Of a DNA stretch of 64,000 nucleotides, positions 25,601 to 38,000 are shown piece after piece. Below the pieces are notes generated by a model, which worked only from the letters and a program-made list of their open reading frames with translations, made no database searches and was not told the origin of the DNA. The position numbers were made by a program, and so were the translations under genes. Source of the DNA: Varroa destructor. Lineage: Eukaryota > Arthropoda > Arachnida > Mesostigmata > Varroidae. Where the stretch lies: assembly GCF_002443255.2 (NCBI RefSeq), contig NW_019211456.1, positions 54,725,743 through 54,789,742 on the forward strand, read 5' to 3'. Each line of letters starts with the position of its first letter. Within the stretch, counting starts at the first letter, position 1.

Positions 25601-27920
25601 AAAAAGGTTATTTTGTTTTTGCTCCGACTACAACTATGGTTGCTGCCGCAAGTCGGTTTCGCTTATGTTTCGTGTTAAAATATGGACATTTGTACAAAAA
25701 GTATTTTTAGAAACTCTATCTCAGACGATCTGTAACCTGAAATATGAAATCGTTCAAAATGTCTAGGTTAAATGGGGGAGATGTAGTATATAAAAGAAAA
25801 AATTGCCAGCATACGACAACTATGCCGGAGGGATCACAAAGTTAAGGTCGCCTATTTCATGGTTTCTGTGATAGTCTCCAACAAGCTTAAGAGATAAAAG
25901 CTGCTAGCGTGTGAAAGAAAGAGTTGGTTACATAAATTACAAAAAATCTTTTGCATTTTGAATGTATGGAACTCACTCAAAAACTAGGAGCGTAGACACT
26001 TATGAACGAAGTAAAGTACACAAGGAACCACGTCTTCTCAATACCTTGCAGCAAAGATAACCGATTTCTGCATAAGATAGGGGTGACAAAAAAATGGTGT
26101 TTCTAAGTTTATATGAGGTCACAAAAGGCATGGGTACAGCAGACAGAGTTAAGCCGAGTCGCCACTCCAGAAAAAAAAACGTTGTTTGCGTCTGATTGGA
26201 ACGGAAGAGCCTTATACGGTAAGAAATACTACATTTTACAATTAAGTCCCAAAAATTGGTTGGCAATTTGCAGATAATATCGTGGATGACTAACCTGTGG
26301 GTTGACGAAATAAATGATGGTAATTTGTTTGTCCTTAGCTATTTGTTTGCCTATAGATATGTTTGGGTTTGTCCTTATCAAGATATAGGTTAAGCAAATA
26401 ATTCAAAATGCTATTATTATGCCACTTAAACATTAATCGCTTATTTGCCAAGCAAACATTCACTATCTTACTATCACATTAGACCTGTTATCATTGTTGT
26501 ATACTCAAAGGATTTTTGTATATCACTCCTGTTGTTTTCACCGTATCCATAATCATGCCATGCTGTTGCAGAAGGAAAGATAACTGGCTCCGGTTTTCCG
26601 TTCATCTTTCTCATGATGAAGACATTTCGGGTATAATAATTATTTATGGAGAGAGGGAAGCATTAACAAGTATAAGAAGACCAGGGATTCAAATAATAGT
26701 AGTAATGCGTATCTATGTATCAACTAATTTGGGCTGCTGGTCAGACCTCTTTACAGATTACCCCATTTTTTGTTGGTTGATAATCTAAATGTGAATTTGT
26801 CAAATTCGGATGATGATGTCATAGTTGTTTGAATTGACTTCACTCGAACGTGGTGTCATCCCACCTTTGATGTAGTCACTCTTATTATACCGGGACTTGT
26901 CCACATCATAGTTGGGTTGTCCATGCGAATCGATAGAATCATAGTTAAAATGTTTAACATTTTGTCTTTTGGACTAATGCGCTGTAGCCGATTTTGCTGT
27001 ACTTAAATTCTGCATTCTCCTATCAATGTCGGGTTCTAGTACAGATTCACGGAAACTCCAACCAATAATATATTCATTTGGATGAGTTGTGATAGATATT
27101 ACAGTTTTTTTATCCAGAAAACGTTCACTCCTGTAAACGTTATACTTCATTAACTGTATGTTCAAAACGACCAAAAGAAAATCCTAGACGTTTTTCTTTC
27201 TATTATAACCGGGCACTGGATAGTACTTTGTCCTTCCTACAAAGCCAATAGCAAAGACAATACAACATAGCAAAGAATCGTTGAGTATTTCTAGTCTGTG
27301 ATAGAGACAATTAAAACATAGTTTCAAGCTGTTTCCATAAGGAGATTCGTTACGAAAAAGGTCCGCCCTCGCACATCTGAAAAATCGCTGCTTCAACATA
27401 AAAATCGGCAACAACTACTTCCCTTCCTTACTAGAGTAGTACGCAAGTAACTGTTTGCGTTGAGGTTCTGCATCGGTTTAACGTTACAACGGAAGCTTCT
27501 AAGGGAAGGTATCTTCTTGCTGAATTCATGCTTCCCTCCTTCTTTATATGTGTATCTCCCCAAAATATATATGTATACATCATATATGTTTTCTATGTTA
27601 TGTATTGACACGTATTATACAACCCGTCTAAGTAAAGGTTGACAAATTGCCTTTGTCTTCAATCTTGTCATGATTATAGCGCACACACCACCTATGTTTA
27701 GAGAGCGCTCGCTTAACCCTATATCGGCAAAAAGAACGAGATCACAGTGAGTTGTTTTACACCAATTAACAATAGTCAGTTTTTTAGTTAACTTATCCGA
27801 GTAGGGTATTTTACCTCAAGCAAAAAAAATGAACAACCTTTAAGGTTCGCTTTTTCATGTGAAGTTCAAATTTTATTATTATACGATTATCTACAGTAAA
27901 ATATTACCCTCATTCTTTTG
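25601..27920. other. Intergenic, nothing recognised
   Basis: AT-rich sequence without a recognisable coding, RNA or repeat feature. Confidence 0.5.
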
Positions 27921-28178
27921 ATTTTTTTACACCTGTACAGTTTTTTTTTCTCGTTTAGTAGTTAACTTGTTTAGTATTACAAACATATCATTGTTCCACT
28001 TGTATCAGTGTATCATATTTTCGATGCGTTTCCTAAATAAAAGTGAAATTATTTTTTTACACCTGTAGAGTTTTTTTCTTATTTAGTAGTTAATTTGCTT
28101 AGTATTACAAACATATCATTGTTCCACTTGTATCAGTGTATCAGATTTTCGATGCGTTTCCTAAATAAAAGTGAAATG
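27921..28178. repeat. Tandem duplication, two copies of about 130 bp
   Basis: Copy 1 (27921-28050) and copy 2 (28051-28178) both begin atttttttacacctgta and end cctaaataaaagtgaaat. They differ at only a few positions, including the length of a T run, so the duplication is fairly recent. Each copy carries one AATAAA hexamer near its end. No coding frame is shared by the copies. Confidence 0.93.
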
Positions 28179-28803
28179 ATTGAAGGGTGTCTTAATTAAA
28201 TCCAATTATACCCGTAAAAATATGTATATGCGTTTTGCAAGGTTCAAAGAAAAGCAATTAAAACTACACAGAGCTAGAAAAAGTTAGGCAGTTAGGTCAG
28301 GTTACTTCGCGTGAAGGCATCGAGTCCAATAAAATGAAACAACCAGAATAATATAGACGTAAGCCTACGTGAATGAAAAAAATACTGCAGATACTTCTAG
28401 GAGCTACAGGCTGCTGGTGCAAAACTATTATAGTAGACTATGCGAATCTTGCCGAACGTTGCTCAAAAGCTCATCTTCATTCTCTAGGTTTGGGCGCACT
28501 AACATACAATTTCACATATCTGTATATTTTATTACAATCCAGACAAACGTGAGTAACGAAGGCACTGGTGCCATTTCTGTGTAGGGCGGTAAATCTGTTC
28601 ATTTTGCAATGCGTCTTTACGACCTAATGGGAGAAACTCTATTGTTATGAGAAAAGAACTGCTTCCCGTTGTCAGAGCATGATCCACTCGTATCCCAAAC
28701 CTGGACCTAACGATTTAGATTGACCAACAACTCCTTCATATTATTTATTAAAAAACTTCTGCATGAGACATAGAAGTGCCTGCAAGATACATTTATTAAA
28801 CCC

Positions 28804-28855
28804 TAAAATATAAACTTTAGGAAATGCGAATGCATTTCCTAGAGTTTATATTTTA
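28804..28855. repeat. Near-perfect inverted repeat (24-bp stem, 4-nt loop)
   Basis: The left arm at 28804-28827 begins taaaatataaactttagg. The right arm at 28832-28855 ends agagtttatatttta. The arms are complementary at 23 of 24 positions around the loop gaat. Confidence 0.9.
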
Positions 28856-30910
28856 TAAGCCTAGACAAGTCCGAAGGTAAACAAGCTTAAGGTCATATTA
28901 AGCAGGAATAGGTCGCCTCTCGGCTAAGCTGGACAAATGGATATTCAAATTTCGGTACTTACCCAGTGACCTACTTTTAAGAAGCGATAACAGTTGACAC
29001 CTCAAGACGACGTATAAGTAAAGTTAGCAGATCTCTCCGATATTATTTTCATCTACTTTATCACCGGTCTGAAAATACCACGGTAATATTGCTATTAATA
29101 ACAAGGTGATTAATCAGAAGCATTATAAGAGGAAGTAACAAATGTGATACATCTTCACCCGATAATTGTATTTTTCCATGATATCTTATCTAAAAATATA
29201 AATAATGATATAACATACTTTCAGCATTAGTTGCCAAAATGGGTTCTAACTTGCAGCAGCAAACCGACATAAAGGAAAATGTATTTCCGAAAGGAGATAT
29301 TAGTGGTACAACAATTGCAGTTAGCTGCAGCGGTTCAGTTACAGCTAAGGACAATCAACGACCTACGTTTCCTTGCGTCAGAAAACAATTCAACGGAGTC
29401 AGTACAACACATCAGCATTAATCTGCTAAACTGTCACCAAGGCTTACCGCAGCATTCTACTGTATAAAGCCAAAGCCCACAGATCACTGCCGAAAATTCA
29501 TCCTCACTTTTTAAATAAACCACGAATTGTTGAACGGTATACAGTTGTGCTGTATTTGCTTTATCACGAATGCCGTATGATAAAATGTACACGTTAATAC
29601 TAGCGGCGGCTCTATTGTTGTAAAGTATAGGTTAGACTAACGCTGGATTTTCTTAAATGGTGACTGTTGCAAAAAAATAAAATACTGTTAATTTTTGTAA
29701 AGAGAGAGCAAAAAAAGTTTGCTTCACGAGGGTTCGATGAGAATGTTAATCGCGCAGCACGATAAAGGTCGTTTAAGTAAATTGCCCTTATTACATAGAG
29801 AAATCAATAATGGAAACACGATAAAAATAGTCACGATCTTTTATATATATCACTCATATAAACGTATCAATGCAATAAGAAAAAGCGTTAACAGGCAACA
29901 CCTCGCGGTTTGTAAACGCGTAAAGGGTTCCCCATATAATCGGGAGGTGCAACCGTTTCCGGGCAGGACAGATGATGCAGTGAATTTCGTGTAACTATTA
30001 GCGACGGCATGTTAATTGGTGTTACCATTGCGCCATTGATCATTGGCCCCATCCGATAGAATTCGAGGTCGATATCGTTCATTGTATTCAAATGCACTTT
30101 CGTGCATAAACTAAACGTTTCTTTTAACTCATACTATTTTTTGACCTCCCCAACGAATAGTGGCGTGTCACAAAACAACTAGATTAGTCTGTTTTTTTCT
30201 GAAGGGTGGACACTTAGGTCAAGCTTGAGAAAATAGCTTTTCTCGATCGAGAGCGTGAAGTTAATTGTATGTAAGGTAGTCCCAAAAAAACGACGAACAA
30301 GAAATTACTTTTAACTGAAAGAGCTCTGTTTTATGCAGAGGCTGTCTCTAATTAGGTCACCAAAAAATATCTGCTATGTATGAGCCTGTTTTGCTAAATA
30401 AATGAACGAATTAAATACAAATTACTGGACGGCGCTTTTACCAAGATGAAGTAAGTCTGCTGCGGTAAACAGACCACCTGGACGAAACTTTATGGCCACA
30501 GCTTTCGTAAATTGACATCTAGCCCCAGGGCAGTGACACAGTGGTTCAAAACAGCTAAGGCCCGTTGGACGCGATATCGGCCAACAACACATAAAACCAG
30601 ATCGTCTGAGTGTAGAACGGGATTTACTAGCAGGTGACGCTTCTTGATCCCACTGGGTAGGCCACGAATTACCGCAGAGAATAGAAGTGAATTTTGGTTA
30701 TTACCTGAGTAGGCTGATGCCTGTAGCTTGCTCGAAAGGATTGATCTTTACTGCGTCATCGATAATTACTTTTTTCATCTGCAGTATGCTCCCGTAAACT
30801 GTGAAAAGGCCCAGCATGTTTTGACGTACTTCCATTCAGGCAAGCTCAAAAAGAGCAGCATCTTTCGGAACTATATCTAATGCAGGTCAGAAGTTGACAA
30901 GTACTGCATG

Positions 30911-30924
30911 TATATATATATATA
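30911..30924. repeat. Short (TA)n run
   Basis: A 14-base TA dinucleotide run in intergenic sequence. Confidence 0.9.
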
Positions 30925-33900
30925 GATGGACACGAGTTGTTGAGAAGATGTACTGGCTGTGTAGGTCACATGCTTATGTCAAAATTCCGTGCTCTTTTTC
31001 AGGTATATTGCACGCATAAGGAAATGTAGGAGGCAGTCTCTGAAAAACTGAGATAGTAATTCATAATGAAAATTCTTTTACGCAGTGTTTCGCCAACTAC
31101 AAGGCTATTAAGGCTAGCTTTTTTCTTTTCGTTATTACAGATAGCAGGATTTTCAACCACTTGACTTGAAGGTGGCCTTTCTTCACGCAGCCACTAAATA
31201 AAGCAATCTAACAGGGCGCTAAAACGTAGCCTTATTGGAGTCAATTTTTCCACTTAGCGATAACTATTATTACCTTTTGCACTTCAAAGTTTCGACTATG
31301 CATATCGCGTATTTTAAGTGTTAATAAATCCTAGGCAGTGACGCAGATTTTGACCTCAATTACGTGGGACAGTATTTTAGCCAGCTACTGAACCTAGGAA
31401 GTGCTAGACAAGTGTATTGGTTTTAACTGTATGCATTTAAACGTTCGTCGATGTAGCCAACAGGGCTGTTATGAACGGACATTTTCCAACATCTTACACA
31501 TTTATATCGCTTTCCCGCCCACTGGATAGTGTTTGTATGAGAAATTTTTTCGTGAGTATCTGGAAGAAGCGCAGCGAAAATTACCGCAACGCTAATGTTA
31601 GCAGTCATAGATTTAGGCGTTACGGTTCTGCAAACGTGATTGAACCATGTCCTTCCAAACCAGAGTCCCGGAGTCGGTGGGAGATGAAGGTGGAAGGTGA
31701 TAATGTAGAGACGGGAAGTTAATAACATAACTGAGTGATCTTTATATAAGAACAGTCTCGCTTGCCCTAATATCTGCTCACAGAATATGGACACTTCGCC
31801 ACTGGGGCGATACGGCCCAAAGGCGCGTTGGGCTGGGACGCGTACTCCGTAAAACCCGCTCATCCCAAACTTTCAAATTATTCAGGTTTCTGAAAGAACT
31901 AGCGTGCCAGTAACAGCGAAAACAGCAGGAGCTGCAGATTTTCATCTCTTTGTGATTTCAGTGCACAACAGTTAGACCTCTCTGCGAAGCCGCGTGCACT
32001 TTTTCTCACTAGAATATTTCCATCATGTCAGCATCGTTCGGATCGCTCAGGTTATAAGATTGTAAAAAGTGTCCTTTGGCAGTATTCCTCTTGCATATTT
32101 TTTTGGTTTCGCTAAATGGATCTTTTCGTTTCCGTAGCCTTTTGCGTGGTGGTGTAAGAAGTCTGCCTGTTGGTGAGGCATTCTGTATTCTACAACTAGT
32201 AACTGGTTCGACTGACGTTGATGGGCTGGCAATTTACGCGCTTATTTCTCGCTGGTTTGGTTGACTACAGGGTTTCATTGCTATCACGTTAGCGGTTGTC
32301 ATCAGAAACACTGCTTTCTGCTGTTCTTGAGCTTAATTCTCATGAACTTTGCAGCATTCAGAGCGAGAATTATGACCACTCCATAGATTGTGTCAGTGTG
32401 GTATGCCAAAGGATAAGTCTTTAACCGGCATCATCGTCCGCGTTCGTATAAGTTCCGAGAAAGTCAGCCGACATCTTTTCTTGAAAGCTTTTTAAAATGT
32501 TCATTCCCTTTTGGTCCTAGATTTTAATTGCGAAGTACTGGGATAGAATAGACGATCAACTTTTCATCGGAAGCGTCTGCCTTCAACGCTTTGTAGTTCA
32601 GCTTCTCACCTATAGTTAAAGCAATCTAGGAGCCCAAGTAAAGATCTATGCTGAAATCATCACCAACATAATCGAAATAATGTTAGCGTTTTTTTGGAAA
32701 GCATTTTGCGAGTTTCACATTGGATAACGTTAACTGCCGGTGATGCATAGGCAACACGTGTTTTCAAAAACCCTTATAAAAAAAGTTTATCATAAGCATG
32801 TTCGCTGACTTTTTGTCACGCGTTTCTACTTCTTGGCTCGCCTTTCACATATTCCTGTGAATGACAAACGACACGGCATTTATATTAATTAGACACGTAC
32901 CAAGTTGTGAAGTTTAACTGTTGTATCGTCGACGAGGAAGGAAGCCTTCTGTTGATGTGGGTGTTAATAATGATCGATCCATTTGACAATTGCGCTGCGC
33001 TTTGCGCCTATCATACACTCCTTTAACCGTTCAGAGGCTCACAGTTCCATTATGACGACACATTTTTCAAAATATCCGACGAGATTCATCATAAGTTCTG
33101 GCAGTATTCTAGCTGGGGTTTATTACATCTCACGAGTGCTACATAAATCGGGGCTCCACATGTAGTCTAGCATCGGAAAGGGACGACAGCTTTAGATGCT
33201 TGTCTTTATTTGAGCTTATTCGATATTGTCAGTATTTAGGCATCCTTTATAGAAACAGAATCTGTATGGCGCGTACAATCTCTGGAATTGGCTACCGCCA
33301 AAAAGCATAATTCGCAGATGGGCAGAACTTGTATAAGGGTGGTCTTTAGCTCTGACAGGGGCATGAGACGTACTGCATGTGCGCCGTGTGCGGCAACAGC
33401 AATGGTACCTCCCATAACATAAACGGTTTCTAAAAATAACATACATGGTTGCACAGCGCCTTTATTTTTATTTACTAGCTTCTACTACAAATACAAACGT
33501 TGTGCCACTACCGCTTTTCTAGGAGGCATTACAGCCAATTATTAATATAAGCGAGCAGCTTATAAAAGCCCTTAGAATTACAGGTGATATTAAGTTTTCG
33601 TTTAAAGCAAAGACATACTTGTATACTATTGACACTATCAGAGGGAACACTGTTTATTGCTTGGGTAATCGCGTTGAGTGCTTTCAGCCCTTAACAAAGA
33701 AACGCTTACCTGCCATATCTACAAAAACTGAATGTTTGTTGATTTCGTAGTTTCTTGTCATATTTAAGCCATGGCTTCGATTTGTGGTCAATAAGCGTAA
33801 AAGACTAACCGGAAAGATGACAGTCTCTTTGCATGCTTTAGAGTTCGACTAATACGAAGAGAATCGATCTCCGCATATTCATTATCTACGAATCTTGTAA

Positions 33901-34749
33901 AACGTGACCTTCATCAGTTCAATTGAACTCTTAAAATTTTACTGAATTTGTCACAGCGCTTTATAAAACCACTTTGTTTACCTTTTACGTAATTTTTATT
34001 AAATTATTTACAAGAGATTGACGTTACCCGGCTTTGGACACTAAGGTCACCGGTTTCCAGATGAGGCGCAGATTTGTGCGCTCAGTTAGGTGTTCTTATA
34101 ATACCATGCTCCAGAGAAACAAAATAACCTTTACTTATAAATAAAAAAATTAATTATAGACATGGGTGCAAGCAGCTTAGCTAGGCGTTCTTCATCGGTT
34201 GAGATGCAATATTATAGCGTAGTCGAAAGCTGACATTAAATTCAGTCTAGATGTTCTAGATTAGATTCAGTCTAGAAGTCGTCAATCCGTATGCCACCCG
34301 TATTAATAATTCTAGATTATGCAAGCGTAAGCAGATTGGATGCCAAAAAGACTTTTTATCGTACTCTCAAATATTGATCATTCTCGAAATAATGGTAAAA
34401 CGTTTAAAAATCCGATGAAGATCATCGAGCTTCTCAGAGGAGTACTATAGGATAGTGTACTGCTGCACAGCTAAAATAACAGCCAAAGATGTTGAAGAAA
34501 AACGATTTCGCATATAGAATGAGATGAATAGGCGTAAACTACTGTTCAGAGAAGATTGGAAAAGCGAAGCTTTGAAGAATATTCTTTGTATCATTTCATT
34601 GGTATCATCAGGATACCTGTTCGAATTCCACCACACTACATAATCGACTTGGTGTACGTTCATCGAGGTTTAGCATGTAACTTATTTAAAATTTAGAAAG
34701 ATTTGCCTATAACTAAGTACGATGTCTCCATACGGGCCATTCAGTCTCT

Positions 34750-35047
34750 AACCCATCTAATCAAGTAGGCGATGTAACAAAGTGTCAATTTTTGACGAAA
34801 CAATCGTTTGCGTTTCGAAGCACCGCCACGTATTTGATTTTTGCACTCGCCTTACTGGCAGTGGTTTCGGTTTCGTGTCAGCTCGGGCTGCAGCGTTGGC
34901 ACTATTAGACGTCGTGTGTTCGCAGGTTCGCCGGTGAACGTATTTGATCTCCCCCAACGAGAGTGAGTAGTTAGTCGTTGTTCGTGCTGGGGGCGAACAG
35001 AACGATCTTGGCTCTCCAAGAGTAAGGTTGCAACCTACACAGCCACT
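34750..35047 (+). promoter_or_regulatory. Probable promoter / 5'UTR region of Sec61 alpha
   Basis: The 300 bases before the Sec61 alpha ATG are richer in GC and CpG than the flanking AT-rich DNA (for example gacgtcgtgtgttcgcagg and gctgggggcgaacagaacg), as expected for a housekeeping 5' region. No TATA box is evident. The transcription start cannot be placed from sequence alone. Confidence 0.4.
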
Positions 35048-35054
35048 ATGGGAT
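35048..35054 (+). CDS. SEC61A: Sec61 alpha first coding exon (7 coding nt: M-G-F start)
   Basis: The sequence cactATGGGAT followed by the donor gtgagt supplies Met, Gly and the first base of the third codon. It joins tt at 36042 to make Phe, giving MGFKFLEV against MGIKFLEV in Drosophila. Kozak context is good (A at -3, G at +4). With it, the protein is exactly 476 aa. No other ATG with a compatible phase-1 donor was noticed nearby. Confidence 0.75.
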
Positions 35055-38000
35055 GTGAGTACGGTGTTATATAACCCAAGATGAATTCAACAACAAATGT
35101 GCTTTTTAATGTGCAAATGTTTTTGACACATTGCTGGTAAACGGATCGCTGCTTTTTTTTTGAGAATCTCTTTAAGTGAATGGGCTGGTTCAGTCAGGCG
35201 TTCGGTGTATTTACATGGATGTCTCTTCATATGTATGTGCGCACAATGAGCTCTACTTCGTCTAACGAAAACGTACTCGTTTGGGTTTATTTAAAAAGTT
35301 TAAAGCTCACCGAAAATTCGAATATAGGCTTGATATAGAGTTAGCCAGGCTAATTGGTTTTCAAGCATCTCTGCCAAAATAACTGTACAAGGAGGGTGCG
35401 GCAAAGGCCCTGTCAAAATATGCATATACCTTACATTGAGGTTCAAGGACACAAATAAATTAGGTGCATCCTAGGATAATGGTTAGACACAGCGAGCTAC
35501 GAAAAATCTGGGCTGCCAGTGTTATCAGTGTCTGAAAGCACATGTGAATGACGTGTCAGTCGGTTGGCCGGAGCACAATTCCTTGTCTATCAAATTGGCG
35601 GGACCAAGCATTCAAAAAAGCGCGTCCTACGTTCTGTCCAGCCTACACTAGCAACACAGAAATAAACTTGGTTTGCTTTTTAATGATTACTTGTAATTAC
35701 TACGTGTGACTTTCTTTATTCGAATGCAACACTAAAATTTGTTTTATTGCCCAATCAATCAGTTTTATCGGTTATGGAAAATACGAAAGCCGTTCAAATC
35801 ACTGGGAGTGATTTGATCACTAGGAACACCTTGATGAGTTAATACTATATTCAGCTACGGTAATTATTGTTAAAGGATATCGATATACCTTTGTATGATT
35901 TCTGCGTACGTTTAATATTCAAATATCAACGTATTGCAAATATTCCAACCTATTCGACACCTTCTTGTCCCCCTGCTTAAAATCTGTTTTAATATTGTTC
36001 GTAATAATGCTTGATAATGAATTACATGATTCGTATTTCAGTTAAGTTCCTGGAGGTGATTAAGCCGTTTTGTGGCATCTTACCGGAAGTCGCAAAACCC
36101 GAGCGTAAAGTTAGTGAATTTTGTAATATTGTAATATTATATGCGTTGAATTCCATATATGTTAATATTTATAAATTGTTTTTCTCCAGCTTTATTGTTT
36201 AGAAATGTTACCTACGAAGGCCTACATAACAATAATCAATTTATTTTTTGTTCATGTATGCGCTTTGAACAGATTCAGTTTCGGGAAAAGGTGTTATGGA
36301 CAGCAATTACTCTATTCATCTTTCTGGTGTGTTGCCAGGTAAGAGCGTCACAAAAAAACTAACGGGATAAGCTAGTTGTATCGTAAAATCGTAATTAAAA
36401 TGTAGCTATTCGAGGCATTTTTCGAAATGCGATAGTTAGGACCATACAAACTACAAGGTGTCGACTGGACCAACTTTGCGCTATATCAGTTTTAGCAGTG
36501 CTAAAGTCAATGGCATTTTTTCAATGCAGATGTGCGGATTTTGCTGCAGCTTGGAGAATTTACACGAATGTATTAAAAAATATTATATTCTTTTAAACTA
36601 AAAATGTTTAATATTATGCCCGCGTAATAATTAATAACCTACTCTGCTGCGGGGTTCATTTCTCACTGCATGGCAAGCAATCTATTTATATTACTAGCAA
36701 GTTTCTAATGAGCTGGATTAAAAACTGCACAGAACAGTTACATAAAATGTATGAATGAAAATAAAAAAAAACATTCGTATAAGTATTCTCAAGATAAATT
36801 ATTCTCACTACTTTATTCAATTTACCGAGTGTACTGCTAAATCATGCTAGCACGTGCGCCATTACCCAATTTCGTTGCAGAATCTGTGATGCGTAGTCGG
36901 CTAATAAAACGAATTAATACATTTATTTCTAACACGGTAACACCCATTTTTGTGAATACACGTTAAAAAATAGAGTCAATTTACTTATTTTAGGAGAAAA
37001 AGTAAAATCACAAATAAAACAATTTCATCCTTCCTATGATGTCCTTCATTTGTTATTAAATTGTAAATGACAACAGACTCTGTAACGCCATCAGATGCAA
37101 CGCGGCGTTATTGTGTTTTTCGAACTTTAAGTGGCTTGCCCTTATTGTCAAGAGAAGGTAATTGAAAGCAAGTTTTTAAAAGCTGAGGTTCGACGTTAAA
37201 GCGACAAGCCTTTGAAATCTGCAGATGCGCTGTATTTTTAGTTTCCCACGCCTCTAAAAATCTTTTTCTACGATCTCCGTTATCTTTCTCTTTGCATGAG
37301 TCCTCACAGAATCCTAACTTAAGAGGGTCTAATTAGGTGATGTTTTGTGAGAGTCCAGTGTAAATTTAAGTAAAACAATTGTAGACGGTGTTCGGTTAAA
37401 TACGGCACTCTAATCCTTGCTAGAAATTAGCATAGTTGAATGATTAATCATAATCAATGCATACCTAAATTGACCGCGTTGTCATTAGTATAAACCGTAT
37501 ATATGTATTAAAAAAATAAAGTCCTTATCGATCGAAAAGACTATGAGTTGAGCAGTTATTAAAAGACAATACATAGTTTGTGGTTTACATTTGCTCTTTT
37601 AGGTACCTCTATTTGGAATCATGTCTTCAGATTCGGCTGATCCCTTTTATTGGATGCGAGTGATTCTTGCTTCGAACAGAGGAACTCTCATGGAACTTGG
37701 TATCTCACCTATTGTTACATCGGGTCTTATTATGCAGCTGCTTGCCGGAGCAAAAATTATTGAGGTCGGCGACACACCTAAGGACCGAGCCTTGTTCAAC
37801 GGCGCTCAAAAGCTTTTCGGAATGGTTATTACGATTGGGCAGGCTATCGTGTACGTTATGACAGGCATGTATGGCGACCCGTACGATATTGGAGCCGGTG
37901 TTTGTTTTCTGATCATCGTGCAGCTGTTTGTTGCAGGCCTTATTGTTCTTCTTCTCGACGAGTTGTTGCAGAAGGGTTACGGCCTTGGCTCTGGTATTTC

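Larger units (their letters stand above)
28179..34749. other. Long intergenic stretch, no gene recognised
   Basis: No exon could be assigned. It contains a hairpin at 28804-28855 and a short TA run at 30911-30924. The largest open frame, minus 31423-31863 (146 codons), and a small one at 33216-33446 have faint kelch-repeat flavour but no consistent domain, so neither is called. It ends at the GC-richer region in front of the Sec61 alpha start. Confidence 0.45.

Noticed and set aside
31423..33446. Minus-strand frames with faint kelch-like strings (VYVMGG; KCVRCWKMS) suggesting a dead KLHL gene
   Set aside because: The strings are scattered over frames, the spacing does not fit kelch repeats and no BTB or BACK domain could be read. 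Chance resemblance is likely.
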